Source of the DNA: CAZEHS01 sp964424355
Lineage (GTDB): Bacteria; Bacillota; Clostridia; Peptostreptococcales; Acidaminobacteraceae
Assembly: GCA_964424355.1 (NCBI GenBank)
Contig: CAYRIO010000012.1
Span: 16,447-80,446 of the forward strand
Direction: 5' to 3'
Length of the DNA stretch: 64,000 nucleotides
A model generated the notes under the pieces. The model had not been told where the DNA came from and did no database searches. It saw only the letters and a list, made by a program, of their open reading frames with translations. Positions 24,006 through 32,426 of this stretch are shown here, one piece after another (position 1 is the first letter of the stretch; each line of letters opens with the position of its first letter). A program made the translations under genes and the position numbers.

Positions 24006-26219
24006 TCACTCCATCAATGCTGCGACACCCTTCGCAGTGGCTGAATCGCATGCGCATCCGTGCCGCTTCAGCCGCTGCTTGTCGCCGCCAGCAGTCCAGC
24101 AGTTCTGCCGCGTGGTCTTGAATACCTCCTTGTGACAGTACATTTGTGAATCAGCTTCTGAAATCACGTGCTCCAAGGTCTGCTCCGGCGTTTCTCTGAG
24201 GCTCCAGCCCAGTGCCACACAGGGGCGGATACTCACCCCGTCCGCCATTGGAATCTTTGTATTGAAACACCGTTCCTGAACGGTTGAAACCAGGGTTTCC
24301 ATCATTTTTGCTGTGCCCAGGGGTACCAGAGCCATGAATTCATCGCCCCCTAATCGGTAAAGGACCCCCTGAGGGACACAGCTTTTCAAGACGTCTCCAA
24401 AGGTAATCAACAGTTCATCACCTTTTTGGTGTCCCCAGGTGTCATTGATCATCTTCAGATTATTGAGATCCGCCATCAGGATCCCTTGGGGATAATCCAC
24501 CTCCGCCATCTGCTGCCCCTTATCCATGTAATAGGCGCGATTATGGAGCCCTGTCAGGGCGTCGGCATACATGAGGGATTCTTTTTCCTTAAGGATCTTC
24601 ACATGCAGTCTTTCTTCAATCAGTTTATGCAGAACCCGCCGCATGATCAGGAGAATGCCAAAGATGATCAGAATCAGGATGAGAATCATGCCGACTAATT
24701 GCGCGCTCAGCTCATGCCGCAGCGGCGGAACCGTCTGTATGCCCCTGTATTTCATCTCATCGAAGCTGATCAGGGGAAGGACCTTGTCGATGATGGATGC
24801 CAGCTCCGGATTATGCTTGGTAATACCCAGATACACAAAGGAGTTGGCGGAGGTAACCCCCCTTTTTACCAGCTGGGTGTAGCCCAGGCCGTTGACGTAA
24901 TATTCGACAACCGTGGGGTTTTCAATCAGGTAGTCTACCTGTCCGCTCTTTAAGAGTTTGAGCGAGTGGCGGAGGTCTTTGGTAATGACAATATCTACCT
25001 GACGAAGGTTCTTGCGGAGGTACTCCTCGTGCCAGAAGCCTTCAATAACCGCTACCCGCTTGCCTTCAAGCCCGTAGACATCCTGCACTGCCGGGCTGCT
25101 GATCCTTCCCAAGATGATATCCCGCTCGGTATTCAAGGGCCTTGGGAAAATGAAGTGTTCTACCCGTTCTGGGGTCTTTGCCAGGTTCAGTACATCCACA
25201 CGACCGGCCAGGGCTTCCTGGTATAGGTTTGAGAAGGTATCATGCTTCACCTGGAAACGGAGTCCGGTAATTTCCGTAATGCGGTTCAAATAGGCACCAA
25301 TGATGCCGCGGTATTCTCCATTGGCCATATAATCGTAGGGCAGATAATCATCGGCCATGCCGACAACAATGGGCTTATCCAGATTCAGCAGCTGCAGCTC
25401 CTTTGCCGTGAATCCCAACGCCTTGCGGTTGTACTGCACATTGGCCTGGTTTATGGCTTCGGCCACTGCCGTATCCTTCTGATCGGCTATCACCGCGTCC
25501 ATAATGCGGCACAGGATTTGATTTTCCTTCAATGTGGACAGTGTCATGGCCGAGTGGATATTGGGCATTTCAGTGACAAACCGGATCTCCGGGAACCGGT
25601 TGAGGTACTCGTAGCGGATTCCTCCGCCGGAGCTGATGAAACAATCGACACTGCCATTCACCAAGGCTTGAAAGCCTTCATTCTGTGTGGGAAATGTAAC
25701 TGCCTTTAGACTGATATGCGGGTATTCCCTTGCAAATTCATCAATCACGAAGTCCGACTCGATGAATCCGACACGGCGACCGTCCAAGTCTCCCAATGTC
25801 AGGATATCGCTGGTGGCTTGGGTGAAGATATCATAAGGATTGTCATGGATGGGTTCTGTGAACACCATGGTTTTCAGTCTTTCCGGGGTTGGGTTGGCAC
25901 CGAAGAGGATGTCGATGCTCCCATTTTTCAAGCCTTCTGAAACGGTACTCCATGAATCGGCCACGATTTTGATCCGAATGCCCGTTTGAGCCTCCAGCAG
26001 TCTGGCGATCTCATGAATGTAACCCAGCTTCTTCCCCTGAAACACGAAATAATCCATCCCGGAATACGGGGAAAGGCCTAGGGTGAAGGTTTCCCCCTTA
26101 TGCTCAGAAAGCCACTGGACTTCTGTCGGTTCCAGAGCCAACGCATCCACCTGCGTGGAAACACCTGAGAATCCGATTAATATCAACAGCAGAACAGCAA
26201 GAAATATTTTTCGTTTCAT
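24006..26219 (-). CDS. Diguanylate cyclase with two periplasmic binding-protein domains
   Basis: The 737-residue protein has a signal/anchor (KRKIFLAVLLLILIGFSGV). Two SBP_bac_3-type sensor domains follow at about 35-265 and 275-505, as in BvgS-like receptors, then a membrane segment near 520-545 (GMILILILIIFGILLIM), a short linker, and a GGDEF domain at about 560-700. The intact LGGDEF near 626 predicts that it makes c-di-GMP. The RxxD inhibitory site expected just before it is absent (VPQG), so product feedback at that site is unlikely. The ligands are probably amino acids or similar solutes. ATG at 26219 follows GGAGTGTGTG. It is divergent from the histidine kinase pair. Confidence 0.93.
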   Translation of the reverse strand: MKRKIFLAVLLLILIGFSGVSTQVDALALEPTEVQWLSEHKGETFTLGLSPYSGMDYFVFQGKKLGYIHEIARLLEAQTGIRIKIVADSWSTVSEGLKNGSIDILFGANPTPERLKTMVFTEPIHDNPYDIFTQATSDILTLGDLDGRRVGFIESDFVIDEFAREYPHISLKAVTFPTQNEGFQALVNGSVDCFISSGGGIRYEYLNRFPEIRFVTEMPNIHSAMTLSTLKENQILCRIMDAVIADQKDTAVAEAINQANVQYNRKALGFTAKELQLLNLDKPIVVGMADDYLPYDYMANGEYRGIIGAYLNRITEITGLRFQVKHDTFSNLYQEALAGRVDVLNLAKTPERVEHFIFPRPLNTERDIILGRISSPAVQDVYGLEGKRVAVIEGFWHEEYLRKNLRQVDIVITKDLRHSLKLLKSGQVDYLIENPTVVEYYVNGLGYTQLVKRGVTSANSFVYLGITKHNPELASIIDKVLPLISFDEMKYRGIQTVPPLRHELSAQLVGMILILILIIFGILLIMRRVLHKLIEERLHVKILKEKESLMYADALTGLHNRAYYMDKGQQMAEVDYPQGILMADLNNLKMINDTWGHQKGDELLITFGDVLKSCVPQGVLYRLGGDEFMALVPLGTAKMMETLVSTVQERCFNTKIPMADGVSIRPCVALGWSLRETPEQTLEHVISEADSQMYCHKEVFKTTRQNCWTAGGDKQRLKRHGCACDSATAKGVAALME

Positions 26220-26521
26220 CACACACTCCAAGGGGCAGATTCTTATTAATCCAAGATTATACTTTTATACACTCCTATTATACGACAATCATTGAAAATA
26301 GTATGGAACAATTATTAATCAGAGCAAGTATATGGAGGGCATGGCCTTACCTTGCGAACCACGAGCATGACAGTGGATCAATCTGATGCTTTTGTGAACA
26401 AATTATGCACTTTCCGTTTATAGGGCTGATTTTCTGTGTATGTATGGATTGATTCTTTACACACCGGAGCTGTCGGCCGAGAGTATCCATGACCGTTGCT
26501 GCGCTGAAATCAGGAGGTTCA
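26220..26521. other. Divergent intergenic region of about 300 bases
   Basis: The half nearest the cyclase gene is AT-rich, with two TATAAT-like hexamers on the minus strand near 26250-26281 that could be its -10. No riboswitch, terminator or further gene was recognised. Confidence 0.4.
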
Positions 26522-28309
26522 ATGTTCTCATTCAAGAACCACACAAAAACGCGGCAGCGCTTGGCACTGCTTCTGGCAGTGCTTGTGCCGGGTTTCTCCT
26601 TTTTTTTCAGAATAGAATTTCTGGATAATCTCGGCGCGACGGTCGCCTATATCACATTTTATCCCGCTGTCCTTCTGGTAGCCATCTACGGCGGCCTGAT
26701 TCCCGGCACGCTGGCCACGCTGATTTCGGCCTTCCTCTCAACCTATTGGAATAAGCCTCTAGGCAAGTTTGGCATCTATGATTCTGCCGATTGGCTGCCG
26801 ATCAGCGTCTTCATGTTCAGCTGCACCATGATCGCAATCATTGCCGATCGGATGCTGCTGGCTCAAAGTCGTCTGGAGCAGAACCGAAAGGAACTGGTAG
26901 AGGCCAGGGATCAGGCCCAGGCGGCAAACCATGCAAAAAGTGCTTTCCTGGCCAACATGAGCCACGAGCTGAGAACACCTCTCAACGCGGTTTTGGGCTA
27001 TTCACAGCTAATGCGACGTGACCTCTCGCTGTCCGCTGACCATCAGCAATATCTGGATATCATCAACTGCAGCGGTGCTCACCTGTTGGAGCTGATCAAC
27101 GATGTCTTGGAAATCAGCAAGATCGAAGCGCAGACCCCGACACTGGAGGTCAGCGCTTTCAATCTCCATCGCCTTCTGCAGGACCTGATTGATATGTTCC
27201 GGGCTAAAACACAGTTGAAATCCCTGACCTTTGAAACCGCAGGGCTCCACAATATCCCGCAGTACATTCTGGGTGACCGACGAAAAATCAAGGCTGTACT
27301 GATCAATCTGCTTGGCAATGCAGTAAAATTCACGGACAAGGGAATGGTGGCCCTCAAAGTCACCTATTCAAGTAACGCCAAATCCAGCGGAACCCTTCAA
27401 TTTCATGTCGCCGATACCGGCTTTGGGATTTCTGAAGAGGAAGTCTGCAAGCTTTTCCGATACTTCGAGCAGACTGAAAGCGGCAGATCCCTTAATAGTG
27501 GAACCGGTTTAGGACTGGCCCTCAGTCAGGAACATGCCAAGCTGATGGGTGGCGAAATCCTGGTAAAAAGCCGCTTAGGGGAGGGAAGTACCTTTACCCT
27601 TGATATTCCCGTAGAGATTTGTTCCGGAGCCCAAGTGGTATCTGACCAGGCCATCACCCATTCTCCAATGCGCCTGCCCGAGGGAACGACTTATCCGGTC
27701 CTGATTGCTGATGATACTGAAGAAAACCTTCAATTGCTGGATCAGATCCTGAAAAACGCCGGATTTGAAACCAGGCTGGCACGAAATGGTCAGGAAGTGG
27801 TTGATATCACTGAGATTTGGTATCCAAAAGTGATTCTGATGGATATTAGAATGCCTGTTCTGGACGGCCTTGAAGCGACACGGATCATCAAAGCACGATT
27901 CGGGAGTGAAAGCCCCGTGATCATTGCAGTCACAGCCCATGTCATCCAAAGTGAAATCCAGGCAATCCTCAATGCCGGCTGTGATGCGGTGGTCCATAAG
28001 CCGTATCAGGATCATGAAATCCTTTCCCTGATCGGGCAGCGCCTCGGGATCTCCGAGGATCCGTGCAGTCCTTCCCCAGAGCCGCTGGTCACCTCGTCAC
28101 CTCTTTCACTGAAGGATATTCCCGAATCCATAAGGGATCGCCTTAAGGACTACATTACCCATCTGGATATAGAAGGCACCCATCAGACCATTGAAGCGCT
28201 TTATGGATCCCATCCTGATGTTGCCTCCCGCCTCCACCTGCTGGCACGCGAAATGGACTATTCTGAAATCTACAGACTGCTTGATGATCCGGCAGTTAAG
28301 GAGGTTTGA
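26522..28309 (+). CDS. Hybrid sensor histidine kinase, DUF4118-HisKA-HATPase-REC
   Basis: The 595-residue membrane kinase begins with a four-helix KdpD/DUF4118-like membrane region (about 10-105). A coiled linker leads to the HisKA domain, with the phosphoacceptor in MSHELRTP near 147. The ATPase has NLLGNAVKF and SGTGLGLALS; the receiver domain has VILMDIRMP (Asp near 438), and a ~90-residue tail may hold a degenerate phosphotransfer region. The receiver suggests a phosphorelay. ATG at 26522 follows AGGAGGTTCA; the frame opens 33 bases earlier without a site. The second kinase gene starts one base after its stop, so they are translated together. The signal is unknown. Confidence 0.92.
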   Translation: MFSFKNHTKTRQRLALLLAVLVPGFSFFFRIEFLDNLGATVAYITFYPAVLLVAIYGGLIPGTLATLISAFLSTYWNKPLGKFGIYDSADWLPISVFMFSCTMIAIIADRMLLAQSRLEQNRKELVEARDQAQAANHAKSAFLANMSHELRTPLNAVLGYSQLMRRDLSLSADHQQYLDIINCSGAHLLELINDVLEISKIEAQTPTLEVSAFNLHRLLQDLIDMFRAKTQLKSLTFETAGLHNIPQYILGDRRKIKAVLINLLGNAVKFTDKGMVALKVTYSSNAKSSGTLQFHVADTGFGISEEEVCKLFRYFEQTESGRSLNSGTGLGLALSQEHAKLMGGEILVKSRLGEGSTFTLDIPVEICSGAQVVSDQAITHSPMRLPEGTTYPVLIADDTEENLQLLDQILKNAGFETRLARNGQEVVDITEIWYPKVILMDIRMPVLDGLEATRIIKARFGSESPVIIAVTAHVIQSEIQAILNAGCDAVVHKPYQDHEILSLIGQRLGISEDPCSPSPEPLVTSSPLSLKDIPESIRDRLKDYITHLDIEGTHQTIEALYGSHPDVASRLHLLAREMDYSEIYRLLDDPAVKEV

Positions 28310-28310
28310 C

Positions 28311-30533
28311 ATGCACCGACCAGCTTATTACAACCCTAAGGAAACCCACATTATGATTATCGACGATAATGCCGCCAATTTAAGACTGGCCGCGGATCTC
28401 CTGATGGCTGAGGGATTCATTGTTCGCCCTTCCAACAGCGCGGAGCTGGCATTGATCTCCTTAGAGAACCAAATGCCGGATCTGATCCTGATGGATATCA
28501 AAATGCCCGGGATGGATGGCTATGAGCTCTGTGCCCGCATCAAAGGAAACAGGCGCTCAGCGGACATTCCGGTAATCTTTGTCAGCGGTCTTGAGGGCGC
28601 AGTCGATAAGGTGAAGGGTTTCGAAGCCGGAGCAGTAGACTATCTCACAAAACCATTCCAGAATGAAGAGATGCTGGCCAGGATCCATACCCATCTGAAC
28701 CTCCGGTATCTTCAGCGAAAATTGGAGAAAAGCTCTGCTGATATGGAGGAACTGAATACCATTCTCGAAGAAGAAATTACGGAAAAAACCGTTCTGGCCG
28801 AAGATCTGGTAAAAAGCGCCGCTGCCCTTCAGGATCTGTATGACAACGCCCCCTGCGGCTACCACTCTCTGAATGCTGCCGGATGCTTCGTCAAGATCAA
28901 TTCAACCGAGGCCGGATGGCTTGGATATACCCCGGAAGAATTGATTGGTCGGCCTCTGGAACATATCCTCACCCCCCAGAGCAAAGAAGCATTCGTTCGC
29001 AACTATCCCCTTTTCAAAAAAACAGGGCTCTTGAAAAATTTGGAAATGGCGTTCGTCAAGGGGGATGGAACGATTCTGCCTGTTGAAGTGAACGGAACTG
29101 CTATTTATAACAAAGAGGGCGAATTTTTATCCAGCCGAAGCACCATCGTTGATATTACCGATCGCAAGAGGGCAGAGCGCATTTTGCATGAGCAGAATGA
29201 GAGCCTGGAACGTATGGTTCGCGAAAGAACCATGCAGATCGAGGAGATGTACACGGAGGTTGAGGAGACCAACGCCGCTCTTGAGTCGGAAATCGAAGGT
29301 CACTTGGAGGCCGAGCGGCTGCTGACCCTGGCAAAGGAAAAAGCGGAAGTGGCTAACGCTGCGAAAAGTCAATTTCTGGCCAATATGAGCCATGAAATAC
29401 GCACCCCCCTCAATGGAATCATCGGGATGACAGACCTGACACGGATGACCCCCCTCAGTGAAGAGCAGGAGGAATACCTTGATTTGGTGAAAAAATCCTC
29501 CCTCTCGCTCCTGAGAATCCTCAACGACATCCTTGATTATTCAAAAATTGAAGAGGGCATGTTTACAATCGAATCCGGACCGGTGGAAATCCCCCAGATC
29601 ATCGATGAAGTCATGGGCCTTTTTGATATCACCATCCGTCAGAAAGAACTGGATGTCGCTGTCCACCTTGCTCCTGATGTTCCCAGGACAATCAGCGGAG
29701 ACGCTGTCCGTATTCGGCAGGTACTCTCCAACCTGATTGGAAACGCAGTGAAATTCACCGCCCTGGGAGGAATTGAAGTCGGCGTGAAGATGGCTGAGTC
29801 CTCGAATCAGTTGGTTCAATTCTCTGTGAAGGACACCGGCATCGGCATTCCGGCATTCATGAAGGAGGCCATATTTGAGCGGTTTGTCCAGTTGGACTCT
29901 TCTTATACCAAGCAGTTCCAGGGAACCGGCCTCGGTCTTGCGATTTCTCAAAAAATAGTCCGGTTGATGAATGGCAGACTCTGGACTGAGGAAAACCCTG
30001 ACGGGGGCAGCATTTTCTGTTTCACACTGCCCATTTCAAGCTCACAGCCTGCAGTGGCTCCACCCCGTTCCAGAGACGTGCCGTACGGCGTCAAAGAAAC
30101 ACGGCTGCGGAATCTGGACGTGCTGATTGTAGATGATGATTCCGTCAGCAGCTTCCTCTTGAAAAGTTATCTCGTGCAGCAGGGGTGCCATGTGAGCATT
30201 GCGGATAACGGCCTTGATGCACTGGCCTACCTGAACACCGCACCCGCGGACCTGATCCTCATGGATATCCAGATGCCTGGAATGGACGGCGTCCAGACAA
30301 CTGCAGCCATCCGCTCCCATGAAGCGAATTCTGTGCGCCAAATTCCCATCATTGCCGTAACCGCATATGCTTTACAAGGCGACCGCGAAACGTTTCTGGC
30401 TGCCGGTTTTAATGCGTATATCTCCAAGCCTCTTGATATCCACACACTGGATGCCATCATTGTATCCCTCCTTGAAGAAGCACCGGCCTCATCGGTTTCA
30501 ACGGAGTTGCCCATGAATAGGACCGTGCACTGA
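28311..30533 (+). CDS. Hybrid histidine kinase, REC-PAS-HisKA-HATPase-REC
   Basis: This 740-residue soluble protein has a receiver domain first (LILMDIKMPGMDGYE, Asp near 61; KPF motif). Next come a coiled coil, a PAS domain near 170-285 (APCGYHSLNAAGCFVKINS), a second long coiled coil, HisKA with MSHEIRTP near 359 and an ATPase with NLIGNAVKF and GTGLGLAIS. The final receiver has LILMDIQMPGMDG, Asp near 650. With no membrane segment it may be driven by the upstream kinase through its N-terminal receiver, an inference from the fused operon. ATG at 28311 follows AAGGAGGTTTGAC, overlapping the first kinase's end. No DNA-binding regulator is adjacent. Confidence 0.92.
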   Translation: MHRPAYYNPKETHIMIIDDNAANLRLAADLLMAEGFIVRPSNSAELALISLENQMPDLILMDIKMPGMDGYELCARIKGNRRSADIPVIFVSGLEGAVDKVKGFEAGAVDYLTKPFQNEEMLARIHTHLNLRYLQRKLEKSSADMEELNTILEEEITEKTVLAEDLVKSAAALQDLYDNAPCGYHSLNAAGCFVKINSTEAGWLGYTPEELIGRPLEHILTPQSKEAFVRNYPLFKKTGLLKNLEMAFVKGDGTILPVEVNGTAIYNKEGEFLSSRSTIVDITDRKRAERILHEQNESLERMVRERTMQIEEMYTEVEETNAALESEIEGHLEAERLLTLAKEKAEVANAAKSQFLANMSHEIRTPLNGIIGMTDLTRMTPLSEEQEEYLDLVKKSSLSLLRILNDILDYSKIEEGMFTIESGPVEIPQIIDEVMGLFDITIRQKELDVAVHLAPDVPRTISGDAVRIRQVLSNLIGNAVKFTALGGIEVGVKMAESSNQLVQFSVKDTGIGIPAFMKEAIFERFVQLDSSYTKQFQGTGLGLAISQKIVRLMNGRLWTEENPDGGSIFCFTLPISSSQPAVAPPRSRDVPYGVKETRLRNLDVLIVDDDSVSSFLLKSYLVQQGCHVSIADNGLDALAYLNTAPADLILMDIQMPGMDGVQTTAAIRSHEANSVRQIPIIAVTAYALQGDRETFLAAGFNAYISKPLDIHTLDAIIVSLLEEAPASSVSTELPMNRTVH

Positions 30534-30568
30534 CAGCAGGCAGGAAACCCTATTGAGCCCATAGAAAA

Positions 30569-30596
30569 GGGAACGCCGTCGAAATGACGGGTTCCC
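30569..30596 (+). terminator. Terminator-like hairpin after the kinase operon
   Basis: GGGAAC-CCGTC pairs with GACGG-GTTCCC across one bulge. The T run after it is short (TGATTTATT), so efficiency is uncertain. Confidence 0.55.
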
Positions 30597-30661
30597 TGAT
30601 TTATTGCCATAATGAGGCGCTCTCAATTGCCTTTTCATGTTTCCATCTGAGGATCCCGCGA

Positions 30662-31153
30662 TTAGAAATCCGCCTTGACTGTTTTGCCGTTCTCATCGAG
30701 AGATACCCGCGTAATCTTCACCAGCTTCTTCTCATCATTGATTTTGGCACACTCGATCACCTGATACACCTTGGAAGTATCCCCAGTAACCTTGTACACA
30801 TCCCCCAAAATCTTGAAGAAGGAATAAGGATGATCCGGATCCTTAATGGCGATCAGTCGCGTATTGGGGATGGCCATGGTATCCGCTACCAGCTTGCTGA
30901 ACTCCACATCCTTGGCATCCGCTACGATATAATAATCGGCAGCATCAGCCAGGTCCTCCAGGGTCTTGACCTGTTTGATGGGATAGCTGGCCTTGGCGAC
31001 GGCACTGAGGGTAGCCATCAGAGGCAGGATTCCCCATCCCTTATGCCCGGAAACAATGATGGATTCCTTGCGCATCAGGGCCTCTTCCAGATAAATGCCG
31101 TGGGCCTCAGTCATGAAATCGGAGTCGACCAGTTTTTTAATCATAGGATTCAT
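30662..31153 (-). CDS. Unrecognised 163-residue protein
   Basis: I do not recognise a family. The protein starts MNPMIKKLVDSDFMTEAHGI, has IIVSGHKGWGILPLMATL near 32-49, which looks like a degenerate P-loop but lacks the GKT/S end, and a TRLIAIKDPDHPYSFFKI stretch near 99. It is soluble and rich in charged residues. The ATG at 31153 follows AGGGGGGACACGCA, a good site, and codon use is like that of its neighbours, so it is surely a gene. It is a single-gene unit, convergent with the kinase operon and divergent from the dioxygenase. Confidence 0.8.
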   Translation of the reverse strand: MNPMIKKLVDSDFMTEAHGIYLEEALMRKESIIVSGHKGWGILPLMATLSAVAKASYPIKQVKTLEDLADAADYYIVADAKDVEFSKLVADTMAIPNTRLIAIKDPDHPYSFFKILGDVYKVTGDTSKVYQVIECAKINDEKKLVKITRVSLDENGKTVKADF

Positions 31154-31428
31154 TGCGTGTCCCCCCTGTATTTTTAAGGAATCAGGTGTATCATTAATTT
31201 AATAGTATCACAGTCTTAGAAAAAACTGTTTTCTTTTTATGCCTATTTATGGTTATTAATGCCTTTTGATTGGCGCACGATTTAGGAAATTAGCTGGAAT
31301 CCGTTAAAACGTGAGAATTCATGACCGTTTTTGATGAACAGTCGTCAATCCGCCGGAAAACAGTGTGAAAAAACAGACATTTTAAGCCGTGAAAAATCAG
31401 TTTTTTTTGTTAAACAAGGAGGTTTACA
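31154..31428. other. Divergent intergenic region of about 275 bases
   Basis: AT-rich sequence separates the unrecognised gene from the dioxygenase gene. I saw no clear promoter pair, riboswitch or small ORF. A sigma-54-like TTGGCGCACG near 31270 lacks the -12 GC and was rejected. Confidence 0.4.
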
Positions 31429-32202
31429 ATGGAAAGAATGCCCGTTATTTTTGTAGGTCATGGATCCCCGATGAACGCGATTGAGGAAAACACCTTCTCT
31501 GCCGGGTGGCGGCAGTTAGGCGGGGAACTTCCCCGGCCCAAGGCTATCCTGTCGGTATCAGCCCACTGGTATACACCCGGAACACGGGTGATGACCCAGG
31601 CTGAGCCCGAGCAGATTTATGACTTCTACGGCTTTCCCAAGGCCCTGTACCAAGTTTCTTACCCTGCCAAGGGGGCGCCTGCCTCTGCCGCGAAGGCTTT
31701 GGAATTGCTGGGCAACGTGGCGGTGGCCGATGAAACCTGGGGTGTTGACCATGGCACCTGGTCCGTTCTGAAGCATCTGTTCCCACATGCCGATATCCCT
31801 GTTTTTCAGCTCAGTATCGACCGCAGTCAGCCTGCAGCATTTCACTACCATCTCGGAGAACAGCTGAGACCTTTGCGGGATCAGGGAATTCTGATTCTGG
31901 GCACCGGGAATGTGGTGCATAGCTTCCGGGGTGCCAGCTTTGAAATGGAGAAAGGGCACCCTTGGGCTTATGAATTCGACGATTATATCCACCAATGCAT
32001 CACAACAGAGAACCACACCGGCGTAATACACTATGAACAGGCTGGCCCCAGTGCCCAGCGAGCCTTTGAAACCCCGGATCACTACTACCCCCTGCTCTAC
32101 TCTCTGGGAGCTTCCACCCCCGAAGACCAGATTAACGTTTTTAACCGGGAATGCGTGTACGGGGGGTTCTCCATGACCGGGTATCGTTTCTCGACAAAGT
32201 AA
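31429..32202 (+). CDS. DODA-type extradiol ring-cleavage dioxygenase (YgiD-like)
   Basis: The 257-residue protein belongs to the LigB / 4,5-DOPA-extradiol-dioxygenase family. It opens with IFVGHGSPMNAIE (metal His), then SVSAHWYTPG near 42-51, GVDHGTWSVLKHLFP near 104 and GTGNVVHSFRG near 157. Family members use one non-heme metal ion to open catechol rings with O2. The E. coli homologue acts on DOPA in vitro. An oxygen-using enzyme is odd for a strict anaerobe, so another role is possible. ATG at 31429 follows AAGGAGGTTTACA. Confidence 0.92.
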   Translation: MERMPVIFVGHGSPMNAIEENTFSAGWRQLGGELPRPKAILSVSAHWYTPGTRVMTQAEPEQIYDFYGFPKALYQVSYPAKGAPASAAKALELLGNVAVADETWGVDHGTWSVLKHLFPHADIPVFQLSIDRSQPAAFHYHLGEQLRPLRDQGILILGTGNVVHSFRGASFEMEKGHPWAYEFDDYIHQCITTENHTGVIHYEQAGPSAQRAFETPDHYYPLLYSLGASTPEDQINVFNRECVYGGFSMTGYRFSTK

Positions 32203-32216
32203 TGCAGGGACAACAA

Positions 32217-32260
32217 AAGGGGCCGTGTCATCAGTTGAAAAACTGATGGTACGGCCCCTT
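32217..32260. terminator. Two-way terminator between the dioxygenase and abfD genes
   Basis: AAGGGGCCGT and ACGGCCCCTT, plus inner CATCAGTT/AACTGATG, form a long stem. Only the minus-strand side ends in TTTTGTTG, so it best stops abfD transcription. Confidence 0.75.
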
Positions 32261-32426
32261 GACCGTCGTAATCCAGATATTGTGCCACCTGGGCGAAATC
32301 CTGCGGCCATAACGGGGATTACAGCCGCCGCAAAACCACCACCCGGACCAGCTCCAGATCACCGAAATGATCCAGCTACTGGGGCCGTATTTTTGTTTGG
32401 ATGATCTGATTGACGGTTTTTATCAT

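Noticed and set aside
31268..31290. Sigma-54 promoter upstream of the dioxygenase gene
   Set aside because: TTGGCGCACG resembles a -24 box, but the bases ten downstream are AG instead of GC, so the -12 element is missing.
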